This document shows positions 6,554 to 14,187 of a DNA stretch of 19,396 bases, one piece after another. Under the pieces are notes generated by a model. That model worked only from the letters and a program-made list of their open reading frames with translations, had not been told where the DNA came from and ran no database searches. How positions within the stretch are numbered: the first letter of the stretch is position 1; each line of letters starts with the position of its first letter. The DNA comes from Selenomonadales bacterium (GTDB taxonomy: Bacteria; Bacillota; Negativicutes; RGIG982), in NCBI GenBank assembly GCA_017390595.1, contig JAFPBC010000261.1, positions 1 through 19,396 on the forward strand, read 5' to 3'. The position numbers and the translations under genes were made by a program.

Positions 6554-8695
6554 TCAAGTCTGTTTTAGTTTTTCCCAAATATATCGCCAAAAACCGTTTT
6601 TCGCCTTATCCTCTCCCGTCGGCTCACTCTCTTCATCCGCTTTTACCGCCCGCTGCATAAATACCGTTTGGCAATCGATCCTCTCCCTCTCACCCACAGG
6701 CCTCAAATATGTCCCATCCGATTGCAGTATACGTGCCTTGGCAGTATCAGCCAACATACAAGACAGCATCGCGATGATACATTCTTTGGCATTCATATCT
6801 CTCACGGGACATGCGATCTCTACACGTCGTTCCGTATTACGCGTCATCAGGTCGGCAGACGATAGATATACCTCCGCGTCCTCCCCTTCACCGAACAAAT
6901 ATATCCGCGAATGTTCCAAAAATCTGCCTACAATACTTCTTACAGTGATATTATCTGTCTTACCATGCACCTGCGGCAACAGACAGCAGATACCACGCAC
7001 GATAAGATCGATACGAACCCCTGCCGATGATGCTTCGCACAGCTTATCAATGATGACTTTATCTGTCAGTGCATTTATTTTGAAGATGATCCTTCCGCCC
7101 GCACCACTGCGCGCACGCGTGATCTCACGGTCGATATACGCAAGCAGACGTTCTCGCAATTCACGCGGTGCTACCGTCAGATGCTCATAGTGCCCATTCA
7201 GATTCCCCACGCCCATATTCTGAAAGAAAAGCGCCGCCTCTTTTCCGATGTGTATGTTTGACGTAAAGAGAGATATATCGGTATACAGCCTTGCCGTCTC
7301 TTCATTATAATTGCCTGTTCCGACTTGCGTAATATATTGCAGACCACCTTGGCATCGCCGTCCTATCAAACATATCTTTCCATGCACTTTGACTCCCTCC
7401 ACACCGTACAACACACGACAACCTGCCGCCTCCAATCTTTCCGCCCAATCAATGTTGTTCTGCTCATCGAACCGTGCTGTCAGCTCCATCAAAACAGTCA
7501 CATCTTTGCCTGCTTCAGCCGCACCGATCAAATATGCCGCAAGCTTGGAATCTCGTTCTGCCAGTCGGTAGACAGTAATTTTGATAGATATCACATCCTC
7601 ATCACACATCGCTTCTCGCAATAGTTCGGTAAATATATCAAACGTATGATACGGATAAAAAAGAAGTCTGTCTCGTTCTTCTATCGCACGAATGATAGAT
7701 CGTTTGGGCATATAAAAATCAGGATATTGCGGAACAAACGCAGGATATGTCAACTCTTTTTTCAGCACAGGGTCGACCATGTCGATAACGCGCGGTACAT
7801 AGCTCATCTCAAGCGGCGATCGACTTACCCAGACACGTTCGCGTTTCAATCGCAGCCGTTTGAGCAGACCGCCCAAGAGTTCTTCAGACAGTCTTCTGTC
7901 AGTCTCCAGTCGCACCACTCGCAATCGAGGACGTTTTTTGAGTATCCGCTTCATATACGTTAGATACGTACTGTCCGCATCGAGGATATCATCATCAAGA
8001 TTCAAGTCAGCACTGCGCGTCACGCAAAAAACAGCTCGTTCCATAACGGTAAAGCCATCGAAGATAGCGTCGGCATATTGCAATAATATCGTTTCCAACA
8101 GAAGATATCTCACTTCGTTTTCGGATACTCTTATCACGCGCGGGAGCGAAGATGCTGTCGGTATCATGCCAAAATATTCTTTTTTACCACGTCTCAATCT
8201 GACTGCGATATGCGGAGTCTTGTTTGCAATATGCGGAAACGGATGATGCAAGTCTATGATCTGCGGCGACAATAACGGACGTATCATCTTGTCAAAGTAC
8301 CTCTCGACATATGCCCGCTCACCTTCTGTCAGCTCTGCCACAGATAAATTGACGATACCATGTTGACGAAGAAGCATCTCCACTTCTCCATAGACACGAT
8401 CCTTCGCTTGATAAAGCGAAGTCGTTCGCTTACAGATAGCCTTGAGTTGTGCCTCCACCGTCATGCCCGTCTTATTGTCGATCGGCTCCTTTTTCAGCAG
8501 CGACAGATCCCCCAAACTGCCTACCCGCACCATGAAAAATTCGTCCAGATTGCTCGTGAATATCGAGATAAATCTCAGTCGTTCCAAAAGAGGAACGGTC
8601 GTATCTTCCGCTTCTTCCAACACACGACGATCGAACATCAGCCATGACAGTTCTCTGTTTTGCAGATAACATGGCTTGTTTTTTTCACACATCAT
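6554..8695 (-). CDS. ppk1: Polyphosphate kinase (PPK1)
   Basis: Makes inorganic polyphosphate from the gamma phosphate of ATP, reversibly. The 713-residue product has the PPK1 N-terminal NRELSWLMFDRRVLEEA and NLDEFFMVRVGSL, followed by the head domain and two phospholipase-D-like catalytic halves. The autophosphorylated His is His438 in VKVHGKICLIGRR and the second conserved His is His595 in RFLEHSRIYLF; GTGNYNEETARLYTDISLFT and YLSSADLMTRN are also conserved. I chose the ATG at 8695, since GGAGG lies 6 bases upstream and the family normally begins shortly before NRELSW; the adjacent ATG at 8692 is possible, and the open frame up to 8803 lies inside ppx. The start overlaps the end of ppx by 11 bases, so translation is probably coupled. 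Confidence 0.97.
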   Translation of the reverse strand: MMCEKNKPCYLQNRELSWLMFDRRVLEEAEDTTVPLLERLRFISIFTSNLDEFFMVRVGSLGDLSLLKKEPIDNKTGMTVEAQLKAICKRTTSLYQAKDRVYGEVEMLLRQHGIVNLSVAELTEGERAYVERYFDKMIRPLLSPQIIDLHHPFPHIANKTPHIAVRLRRGKKEYFGMIPTASSLPRVIRVSENEVRYLLLETILLQYADAIFDGFTVMERAVFCVTRSADLNLDDDILDADSTYLTYMKRILKKRPRLRVVRLETDRRLSEELLGGLLKRLRLKRERVWVSRSPLEMSYVPRVIDMVDPVLKKELTYPAFVPQYPDFYMPKRSIIRAIEERDRLLFYPYHTFDIFTELLREAMCDEDVISIKITVYRLAERDSKLAAYLIGAAEAGKDVTVLMELTARFDEQNNIDWAERLEAAGCRVLYGVEGVKVHGKICLIGRRCQGGLQYITQVGTGNYNEETARLYTDISLFTSNIHIGKEAALFFQNMGVGNLNGHYEHLTVAPRELRERLLAYIDREITRARSGAGGRIIFKINALTDKVIIDKLCEASSAGVRIDLIVRGICCLLPQVHGKTDNITVRSIVGRFLEHSRIYLFGEGEDAEVYLSSADLMTRNTERRVEIACPVRDMNAKECIIAMLSCMLADTAKARILQSDGTYLRPVGERERIDCQTVFMQRAVKADEESEPTGEDKAKNGFWRYIWEKLKQT

Positions 8696-9593
8696 CCCAC
8701 GCCTCCACGACCTTGCAATATAAGTATCCTTCTCGCACACCGCTTGTACTGACAAGGACCGTCTCCGCGCCGAATACCTTGAGCAACGTCTCCCATAAGA
8801 CAATACCGGTTATCATCGTCCGCACTCTGTCAGGTGCTGTCTCCATAATAATATCGAGCCGCTCTTTATCACTTCCGTCCAGTCGTTTGACAGCTTGTTT
8901 CAACTCTCTTACTGTCATTTCTCTACACGTTTCTTCCCTACCCATATATTCATTCGTCAGACCGAGAAGCGCCCTAACAGTACCGCCTACCCCACAGATA
9001 ACAGGATACGTACCGAGTATAGAAGGATACCTCGCCAGCTCTGTTACCACACGTTTTCGGATCGTTTTTTTCTCCTTGTCGGTCGGGAACAATCCTTTCA
9101 CATATTCTGTATAAAGATTAAGCGCACCGATCGGGATACTGCAGACCTCTACGATCTTCTTCTCACGATACACGACAAACTCGCTGCTGCCACCACCAAC
9201 ATCAATAAGCAGACCATCCGACAGACCGACCGAGCGTGTCGCTCCCACAAAATCAAATATCGCCTCTTTTCTGCCGGATATCACATCTACACACAGACCT
9301 GTGCGACAGCGTATCTCTTCGACAGCCTCTACCGTATTGTAAATATTTCGAAGCGATGCCGTCCCAAACACATGAAGCTCTGTGATCGAAAAATTCTCCA
9401 ATATCTCCTTATATTCACGAAGCACCGCGCACGCCTTGTCGATGCCTCTTGCACTCATCACACCATCCTTGATATACGAAGCAAGCCCGACAGACTCTTT
9501 TTTGTGTAACAGCCGCGTTATCTTACCATCCGCCACTTGATACACCGATAATCGGATCGTATTCGAACCAATATCAATAACGCCATGCAGCAT
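8685..9593 (-). CDS. ppx: Exopolyphosphatase / Ppx-GppA family phosphatase
   Basis: Ppx/GppA phosphatase of the sugar-kinase/Hsp70 ATPase fold, 302 residues. Motifs in order: IDIGSNTIRLSVY (phosphate 1), FGTASLRN, LIDVGGGSSEFVV (phosphate 2), CGVGGTVRALLGL, and VSTSGVREGYL at the C-terminal end. At this length it holds only the two catalytic subdomains and lacks the C-terminal helical HD-like domains of the approximately 510-residue E. coli Ppx, resembling the short bacterial forms. It may release phosphate from polyphosphate, or hydrolyse pppGpp; the polyphosphate role is favoured by the overlap with ppk1. AGAGGAGG lies 7 bases before the ATG. No convincing promoter was found in the 166 bases upstream, where the terminator of the symporter gene sits. 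Confidence 0.93.
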   Translation of the reverse strand: MLHGVIDIGSNTIRLSVYQVADGKITRLLHKKESVGLASYIKDGVMSARGIDKACAVLREYKEILENFSITELHVFGTASLRNIYNTVEAVEEIRCRTGLCVDVISGRKEAIFDFVGATRSVGLSDGLLIDVGGGSSEFVVYREKKIVEVCSIPIGALNLYTEYVKGLFPTDKEKKTIRKRVVTELARYPSILGTYPVICGVGGTVRALLGLTNEYMGREETCREMTVRELKQAVKRLDGSDKERLDIIMETAPDRVRTMITGIVLWETLLKVFGAETVLVSTSGVREGYLYCKVVEAWDDV

Positions 9594-9710
9594 CCCGATA
9601 CCTCCTCTTATTGCCTACCGCAAAATCCCCCTGCGAATTTTACATTTTATGTGCCAATATACATTCTTAGTATTTTCCTTTTACGATAAGCTATGCGGTA
9701 CCGATAAACA

Positions 9711-9738
9711 GAAAAAGAGTACAGATAGCCTGTACTCT
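9711..9738 (-). terminator. Terminator of the symporter gene
   Basis: Nine-bp perfect stem AGAGTACAG/CTGTACTCT (9716-9724 with 9730-9738) closing a 5-base loop, then TTTTTC on the minus strand, 22 bases after the symporter stop. The remainder of the gap to ppx (9594-9710) shows only the ppx ribosome site. Confidence 0.85.
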
Positions 9739-9759
9739 CTTATCACACACCATATAAAA

Positions 9760-11139
9760 TCATCTTTGCTTTCGCATCATCGCACCAAACGCCAATATAC
9801 CGCTGCCCGCGATACCGAACATGATCGGGCTGACACCAACCCCAAGCACCGCCGAACCAAGTGCAGGCACCAATCCGCCCAGCATCACAATGACCGCCTC
9901 AGATGACGTCAATCGACGCGCACAGAACACAGCCAACGTCATCGGCACGATGATAGCCGAAGCACGAAATGCCATCGAATACAGATTGAGCGTCAACACG
10001 AGCGCATCATAATAAATATACGTTACGACCGAAGCAACGGCAGTCACCGCCAATACACACAGTCGATTCATAGCAAGTAGTCTCTGACTGCTGAGACGAC
10101 CGACAAATCGACTCAAAAGGTCACGAGAAAGCATCGTACCGACACCGAGTGCCAACCCCGAAGAAGAACCGATAGACGACAGCAGAAGACCCATGATAGC
10201 CGCACCACCGAGCCACGACGGAAGATATTCCATGAAATAAAGAGGCAACGCGTTCACAGGAAGGATATCGGGATGATAGACACGCATGAACATACCGATA
10301 CAGACAGCAGGTAATCCGATCGGAATGACGATAGCAGCCGCTGTCAAACAGCTGCTGACCGCAACAGCCGTCGTGCGCGCCGAATAGATCGCCTGGATAT
10401 ACGTCTGTGTCGTCAATATCCCTACCACAAGCGCGACCAAATCACCAACAGCCTTCCACGTGCCGACACCGTCCATACGAAGCCACGGCATAACAGGGAA
10501 CAACGCACCAATACCGTCGATACCGCCAAGCATCACATACGCTCCGTAACCTCCGACCGACAACGTACCGTAGACCAACACCGTCTTCAAGATACCGACA
10601 AGACCTGCGCCATTGATACCACCGCCCCAGACAGCCCCCAGAATGATAAGCGCCGTCAAAAGAATGCTCGGTATAATAGTCAACTGAAACACCGTCGAAA
10701 GCAGATGCACCGATGCCAAAAAGCTCGCCACGATGCTGAAGAATATCCCAATAGAAGACGAAATGCTCGTAATAAGACCTGCCTTCTCGCCGAAATGCCC
10801 GACAAGAAATTGCGCGATCGTCACCATCTTCTGCTTTCTGAGCGGTGCCGCATAAAAAAGAGCCAAGACAACAAGACCGACACCAAGCCCCAGCGTAAAC
10901 CACCATGCCGATATCCCGACACAGAACGCCAACTGCGCCGTCCCGATCGTTGCCGCCCCACCGATAAGCGTACCGATCAGCGCACCTGTCACGATAGCAC
11001 CGCTTGCACGATGACCGCCTACACTGTAATCCTCCGCAGACTTCACCATACGTGTCGCATAGATGCCCGCACCGACTACAATGATCAGCGTCACACACAA
11101 ACTGACATAAAACATCAAATCCATATCCATCTCATTCAT
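9760..11139 (-). CDS. Sodium:solute symporter family (SSF) permease
   Basis: Polytopic membrane protein of 459 residues, nearly all hydrophobic, with an estimated 12-13 helices. After a first helix (FYVSLCVTLIIVVGAGIYAT) come SAEDYSVGGHRASGAIVTGALIGTLIGGAATIGTAQLAF, the SSF pattern in which YxxGGR/H-like and G-G-T/S residues form part of the sodium and substrate path; a later GLLLSSIGSSSGLALGVGTMLSRDLL is the conserved SSF helix followed by the RD motif. Family members take up sugars, amino acids, carboxylates or pantothenate with sodium; nothing here identifies the substrate. I chose the ATG at 11139 (GAGG is 11 bases upstream); a TTG at 11148 in the same frame has no usable spacing. Single gene with own promoter and terminator. 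Confidence 0.88.
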   Translation of the reverse strand: MNEMDMDLMFYVSLCVTLIIVVGAGIYATRMVKSAEDYSVGGHRASGAIVTGALIGTLIGGAATIGTAQLAFCVGISAWWFTLGLGVGLVVLALFYAAPLRKQKMVTIAQFLVGHFGEKAGLITSISSSIGIFFSIVASFLASVHLLSTVFQLTIIPSILLTALIILGAVWGGGINGAGLVGILKTVLVYGTLSVGGYGAYVMLGGIDGIGALFPVMPWLRMDGVGTWKAVGDLVALVVGILTTQTYIQAIYSARTTAVAVSSCLTAAAIVIPIGLPAVCIGMFMRVYHPDILPVNALPLYFMEYLPSWLGGAAIMGLLLSSIGSSSGLALGVGTMLSRDLLSRFVGRLSSQRLLAMNRLCVLAVTAVASVVTYIYYDALVLTLNLYSMAFRASAIIVPMTLAVFCARRLTSSEAVIVMLGGLVPALGSAVLGVGVSPIMFGIAGSGILAFGAMMRKQR

Positions 11140-11182
11140 GATCCACAACGCCTCTTTTTTTGAATCTCACTTACTGCCATCT

Positions 11183-11212
11183 ATTGTAGCAAACATTCAT
11201 AGGAAAAGGCAA
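11183..11212 (-). promoter_or_regulatory. Promoter of the symporter gene
   Basis: Minus-strand TTGCCT (11212-11207), 18-base spacer, TACAAT (11188-11183); about 45 bases before the ATG. It stands back to back with the tRNA promoter on the other strand, with 18 bases between the two -35 boxes. Confidence 0.6.
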
Positions 11213-11230
11213 AATTTTTTCACAAACACC

Positions 11231-11259
11231 TTGCATACATATCCGATTTATGCTATATT
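11231..11259 (+). promoter_or_regulatory. Promoter of tRNA-Val
   Basis: TTGCAT (11231-11236), 17-base spacer, TATATT (11254-11259), so transcription would begin about 9 bases before the mature tRNA 5' end at 11275. Confidence 0.7.
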
Positions 11260-11274
11260 TATTAAGTAGCACAT

Positions 11275-11351
11275 GGGATTATAGCTCAGTTGGTTAGAGC
11301 GCTTCGTTGACATCGAAGAGGTCTGCGGTTCGAGTCCGCCTAATCCCACCA
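11275..11351 (+). tRNA. tRNA-Val (anticodon GAC)
   Basis: Complete 77-base cloverleaf with encoded CCA. Acceptor GGGATTA pairs with TAATCCC; D arm GCTC-AGTTGGTTA-GAGC; anticodon stem CTTCG/CGAAG around the loop TTGACAT with anticodon GAC (Val, GUC/GUU codons); variable loop AGGTC; T arm GCGG-TTCGAGT-CCGC. The outermost T-stem position is a T-C mismatch (49-65), the only irregularity. It is the sole plus-strand gene in the window. Confidence 0.96.
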
Positions 11352-11360
11352 TCGATATCT

Positions 11361-11390
11361 AAGAACAAGTTCTATACTTGTTCTTTTTTT
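11361..11390 (+). terminator. Terminator of tRNA-Val
   Basis: Ten-bp perfect stem AAGAACAAGT/ACTTGTTCTT (11361-11370 with 11376-11385) with loop TCTAT, then a T run to 11390, starting 10 bases after the CCA end. Confidence 0.9.
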
Positions 11391-11405
11391 ATTTCCCACA
11401 ACAAC

Positions 11406-11447
11406 AAAAAGCACACAACCTTATCACAAGGCTGTGTGCTTTTTTTC
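11406..11447 (-). terminator. Bidirectional terminator between tRNA-Val and the autotransporter gene
   Basis: Stem of 17 positions with one mismatch: arms at 11406-11422 and 11428-11444, core GCACACA/TGTGTGC, loop ATCAC. It has A and T runs at the two ends, so it can stop transcription from either side. On the minus strand it ends the autotransporter transcript, 6 bases after the stop; on the plus strand it backs up the tRNA terminator. Confidence 0.88.
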
Positions 11448-11452
11448 ATTCA

Positions 11453-13741
11453 TCAGAATAAGTAATTTACCTGTATACGTCCGCCGATACCGTCACGCGC
11501 ACCTTCATATCCATGGATATTCGCGTCGATACACCATCTTGCATCAGCATTGTAGTGGATACCCACTTCGCCAATGAACGTACTGCCGCCGAAGCTTTGC
11601 GGATTCATGCTGCGGCCATTGACCTTACCATTCGATTCGCCGTCGAATTCATATTCATACATCAAGCCGTAGTACGAGCGTAACTTCGGACTGCTCATCG
11701 TATTATAGCGAGCACCTACGCGCATTTTGTTGCTTTGTAAGTGGTCGATATTGAACCGATCGCCATCAATTACAAATTCCGAACTTGTCAGATGCGTATA
11801 GAAGAACTTGCCGAAAACATCAAGCTTCTTGCCCTCTCCACGCGGAATGACCTTACCGACGCCCAAGTGCATACCGAAATAATTGTTGTTGACATTATAT
11901 CCTGTCAATTCATTACTGCTGTCAAGAAGTGCACCTTCCACTCCGTGATCCATATTACCTGCACGCACCGAGCCTTCATAATATACACCGTTATCTTCGT
12001 ATTGACGCGCCAAGAAACCGCCGCCGCTGTATTCTACATCGCCATCACCGCGCAGGTATCCGACATCCTGCTGTGCGTATGTATTGTAATCGCCTTTACC
12101 CATTTCGTAGAATACACCGTACGTCAGACCTCTGTCCGTCGTTTCACCAATACCTGCCATCGCGCCCCAGCCGTGAGCATCTATACCTTGACCGAAACCA
12201 AACTCCACATCACTGCCATGAACTTGAGCGAACGTCTTCGTTCCGATACGTTCATCACAGATCATCGCGTCAAGACTGTCAACTACCAGATCGCCGCCGT
12301 TAGAAACGATCGCTCCCGCGGTCGCAAAGCTATTGCCGATCGCATTTATCTGCGGATTCACTTCCGTTTTATCAATAACAAACTTCACAACATTCGGTTC
12401 CTGTTCAACAGACCCGCTGATGATATCGGCAAATTGCGATACGCCTGCTTTCACGCGCTGTGTTTCTCCCGCGTTATACACAGACCCTTCGATCGTATTA
12501 TCACTAACGATAAGGTTCATATATTCGCCTTCGTTTACACCGCCGCTGATACCTTTGACATAGACAGAAGTCGCGTCTTTCTGCGTAACACCGTCAAGCA
12601 AAGTCAATTTTTCAGTCGTCAAAACAGTTCCGCCATTTTCCCAATCAAGCGACTCAAAATTGATCGTATTAAACCCGCTGATAGAACCGAGCTTGCCTTC
12701 TATATCTTCTCCGACATTGAGCGTATTGCCTTGAATAACGCCATCAGCATAACCGCCGATAAGATCACTGCCCGCTAAATCGACCTTGCGGATATTGAGC
12801 GTATTATCGATAGCATCTCCACCATCCGCATACCCTGCGACGATCGTATTATTGGCCAAATTCGCATAACTCAAATCAACGATATTGCCTTTTGCGTCTC
12901 CACTCGTAGACATAGCACCGTATATCCCCGCATTTTCAATTTCGGAGCGGCTGTTTTCACTGCCCGTTATCGTTACACTATTATCGGTCGCATCGCCCTC
13001 TCTCTCGATGACCGCACCGACAATATAAGCCTCGGAAGCATTTTTCGTATCGATCTTACTGCTCTCGATCAAAACCTTATTCCCTTTGACATAGCCCATC
13101 TTGGTCGGATCATAATGCTCCGACGCGACCGCGCCATAAAGCCAGAGCTTACTGATATTCTCAATACTGCTCTTCCTGATCGTTACGCTGTTGTTTTCCG
13201 AAACACCGTTACCGTTTCTGGTAAGCGTACCATAGATACCAACGCTCGACTTGTTTAACGTTTTTATCGTACTGTTTTCGATCAAAATATTGTTATCGGC
13301 AATTTCTCCCGACGCATAGTGTCCGAGATAACCGCCCGTAAGCTCAATAAACCCATTAGCACTTAAAGCAAGATTTGTGATATTCAAATCATTGTTATAT
13401 ACTTTATTGATCTTCGCTCTGCCTTCCGCATCGTTTTTATCCGCATCAGCAAAACCGGCAGCTACCAAAAATCCTTTTTTATATTCGAATACGGTCTTGT
13501 CTTTATTTACAGACACAACATTATTGGCATGATATGTCATATCGGGATAATACATATGACCACCACCGGAGACTACAACATAATCACTAAAAACCGTTTT
13601 ATTCCCATCATGATATGCTTCAAAAACATCTGCGTCATTCGCAAAGGAACCGCTGATCCCCGCATATGCTACATTTCCGCCGACCACCATACCCATAATA
13701 GTACTCAGTAATACTAAATTTTTCAGTCTTTTCTTATTCAC
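11453..13741 (-). CDS. Type Va autotransporter (secreted passenger plus outer-membrane beta-barrel)
   Basis: Large secreted protein of 762 residues from a GTG start. The signal peptide is clear: NKKRLKNLVLLSTIMGMVVGG then NVAYA, cleaved near Ala-Gly. The passenger (about residues 30-490) is rich in short beta-helix-like repeats of the form 'N.v.I..S.i.n......yGg.....G.a..N', typical of autotransporter stalks. The C-terminal ~260 residues alternate hydrophobic and polar residues as in a 12-strand barrel, with AQVHGSDVEFGFGQGIDAHGWGAMAGIG near its beginning, and end in VNYLF, the terminal aromatic expected for outer-membrane insertion. I chose GTG 13741 because AAGGA is 9 bases upstream; an in-frame ATG at 13771 lacks a site and would extend the signal peptide unnaturally. 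No protease or lipase motif is seen, so adhesion or surface structure is likely but unproven. Confidence 0.88.
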   Translation of the reverse strand: MNKKRLKNLVLLSTIMGMVVGGNVAYAGISGSFANDADVFEAYHDGNKTVFSDYVVVSGGGHMYYPDMTYHANNVVSVNKDKTVFEYKKGFLVAAGFADADKNDAEGRAKINKVYNNDLNITNLALSANGFIELTGGYLGHYASGEIADNNILIENSTIKTLNKSSVGIYGTLTRNGNGVSENNSVTIRKSSIENISKLWLYGAVASEHYDPTKMGYVKGNKVLIESSKIDTKNASEAYIVGAVIEREGDATDNSVTITGSENSRSEIENAGIYGAMSTSGDAKGNIVDLSYANLANNTIVAGYADGGDAIDNTLNIRKVDLAGSDLIGGYADGVIQGNTLNVGEDIEGKLGSISGFNTINFESLDWENGGTVLTTEKLTLLDGVTQKDATSVYVKGISGGVNEGEYMNLIVSDNTIEGSVYNAGETQRVKAGVSQFADIISGSVEQEPNVVKFVIDKTEVNPQINAIGNSFATAGAIVSNGGDLVVDSLDAMICDERIGTKTFAQVHGSDVEFGFGQGIDAHGWGAMAGIGETTDRGLTYGVFYEMGKGDYNTYAQQDVGYLRGDGDVEYSGGGFLARQYEDNGVYYEGSVRAGNMDHGVEGALLDSSNELTGYNVNNNYFGMHLGVGKVIPRGEGKKLDVFGKFFYTHLTSSEFVIDGDRFNIDHLQSNKMRVGARYNTMSSPKLRSYYGLMYEYEFDGESNGKVNGRSMNPQSFGGSTFIGEVGIHYNADARWCIDANIHGYEGARDGIGGRIQVNYLF

Positions 13742-13831
13742 GTTAACACATCCTTCCATTGTGTATAGCATATGCAGGTGCTATTACTTATAGTTATAAA
13801 GTTATCACTTTTTTATAGTTCCTATCGTTTT

Positions 13832-13866
13832 ACATACACATATATACACTATATATATGTGTATGT
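13832..13866. repeat. Perfect 15-bp inverted repeat over the autotransporter promoter (candidate operator)
   Basis: ACATACACATATATA at 13832-13846 is exactly the reverse complement of TATATATGTGTATGT at 13852-13866, with a 5-base spacer CACTA. One arm includes half of the -35 box and the other covers the -10 box. Because the transcript should start near 13834, most of the repeat is not transcribed, so it is more likely a protein-binding site than an RNA hairpin. The remainder of the region 13772-13931 is AT-rich and I see nothing else coding in it. Confidence 0.7.
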
Positions 13867-13869
13867 CAA
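13841..13869 (-). promoter_or_regulatory. Promoter of the autotransporter gene
   Basis: Minus-strand TTGACA (13869-13864), 17-base spacer and TATATA (13846-13841). Leader of roughly 90 bases to the GTG. The -35 and -10 are covered by the two arms of a 15-bp inverted repeat, listed separately. Confidence 0.6.
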
Positions 13870-13925
13870 GCTTATTATTGTTTCTTTTTTTCGTTATGTT
13901 TCTAATATTCGGTCTATTATTTTAC

Positions 13926-13971
13926 ATAAAAATCCCTTTGGTCAAGATAAATTTTTCTGAATCAAAGGGAT
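13926..13971 (-). terminator. Terminator after the small Cys-motif gene
   Basis: Nine-bp perfect stem ATCCCTTTG/CAAAGGGAT (13932-13940 with 13963-13971), with possible extra TCA/TGA pairing inside, followed on the minus strand by TTTTTATG. It lies 17 bases after the stop of the small gene. Confidence 0.75.
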
Positions 13972-13988
13972 AAAAGTTTATTTTTTTA

Positions 13989-14135
13989 TTATTGATCCAT
14001 TTGTTCTAACTCATAGCAGAGTCCTTTGAGTGCGCGAAGCGATATTGCCACAGGACAATCAGGCGTACAAGAAGGACATTTACCACAGAGAAGTTCTACG
14101 GCTTCTATCGCCTTTTTTACATTTTCTTTTTGCAT
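13989..14135 (-). CDS. 48-residue protein with a ferredoxin-like CxxCxxCxxxCP motif
   Basis: Found by reading the gap below the NlpC/P60 gene. The frame starts at ATG 14135 with AAGGAG eight bases upstream and ends TAA at 13991-13989. The N-terminal half is a charged helix (MQKENVKKAIEAVELL); then come Cys17, Cys20, Cys23 and Cys27 followed by Pro, in the spacing used by [4Fe-4S] ferredoxins, then a short helix with a fifth Cys40 and an acidic end. One cluster's worth of ligands is present and no second set, so this is not a standard ferredoxin; zinc is an equally possible metal. No signal peptide is seen, so it should be cytoplasmic, unlike the two secreted proteins encoded upstream. A terminator follows. 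I do not recognise the family and give no function. Confidence 0.72.
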   Translation of the reverse strand: MQKENVKKAIEAVELLCGKCPSCTPDCPVAISLRALKGLCYELEQMDQ

Positions 14136-14158
14136 AAAAATTCTCCTTGCCGGCTATA

Positions 14159-14182
14159 AAGGCCTCCTTAACAGGCGGCCTT
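14159..14182 (-). repeat. Hairpin between the NlpC/P60 gene and the small Cys-motif gene
   Basis: AAGGCC/GGCCTT (14159-14164 with 14177-14182), continued past one mismatch by CC/GG around a 6-base loop. On the minus strand it is followed by TATAGCC, not a T run, so it is a weak terminator at best. It may protect the 3' end of the upstream message or lower expression of the downstream small gene, whose ribosome site is about 10 bases further on. Confidence 0.55.
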
Positions 14183-14187
14183 ATGTA

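Noticed and set aside
11183..11259. Back-to-back promoters of the symporter and tRNA-Val as a shared regulatory site.
   Set aside because: No palindrome or repeat links them; ordinary divergent arrangement.
14159..14182. Hairpin below the NlpC/P60 gene as an intrinsic terminator.
   Set aside because: No T run follows on either strand, and the real terminator lies after the small gene at 13926-13971.
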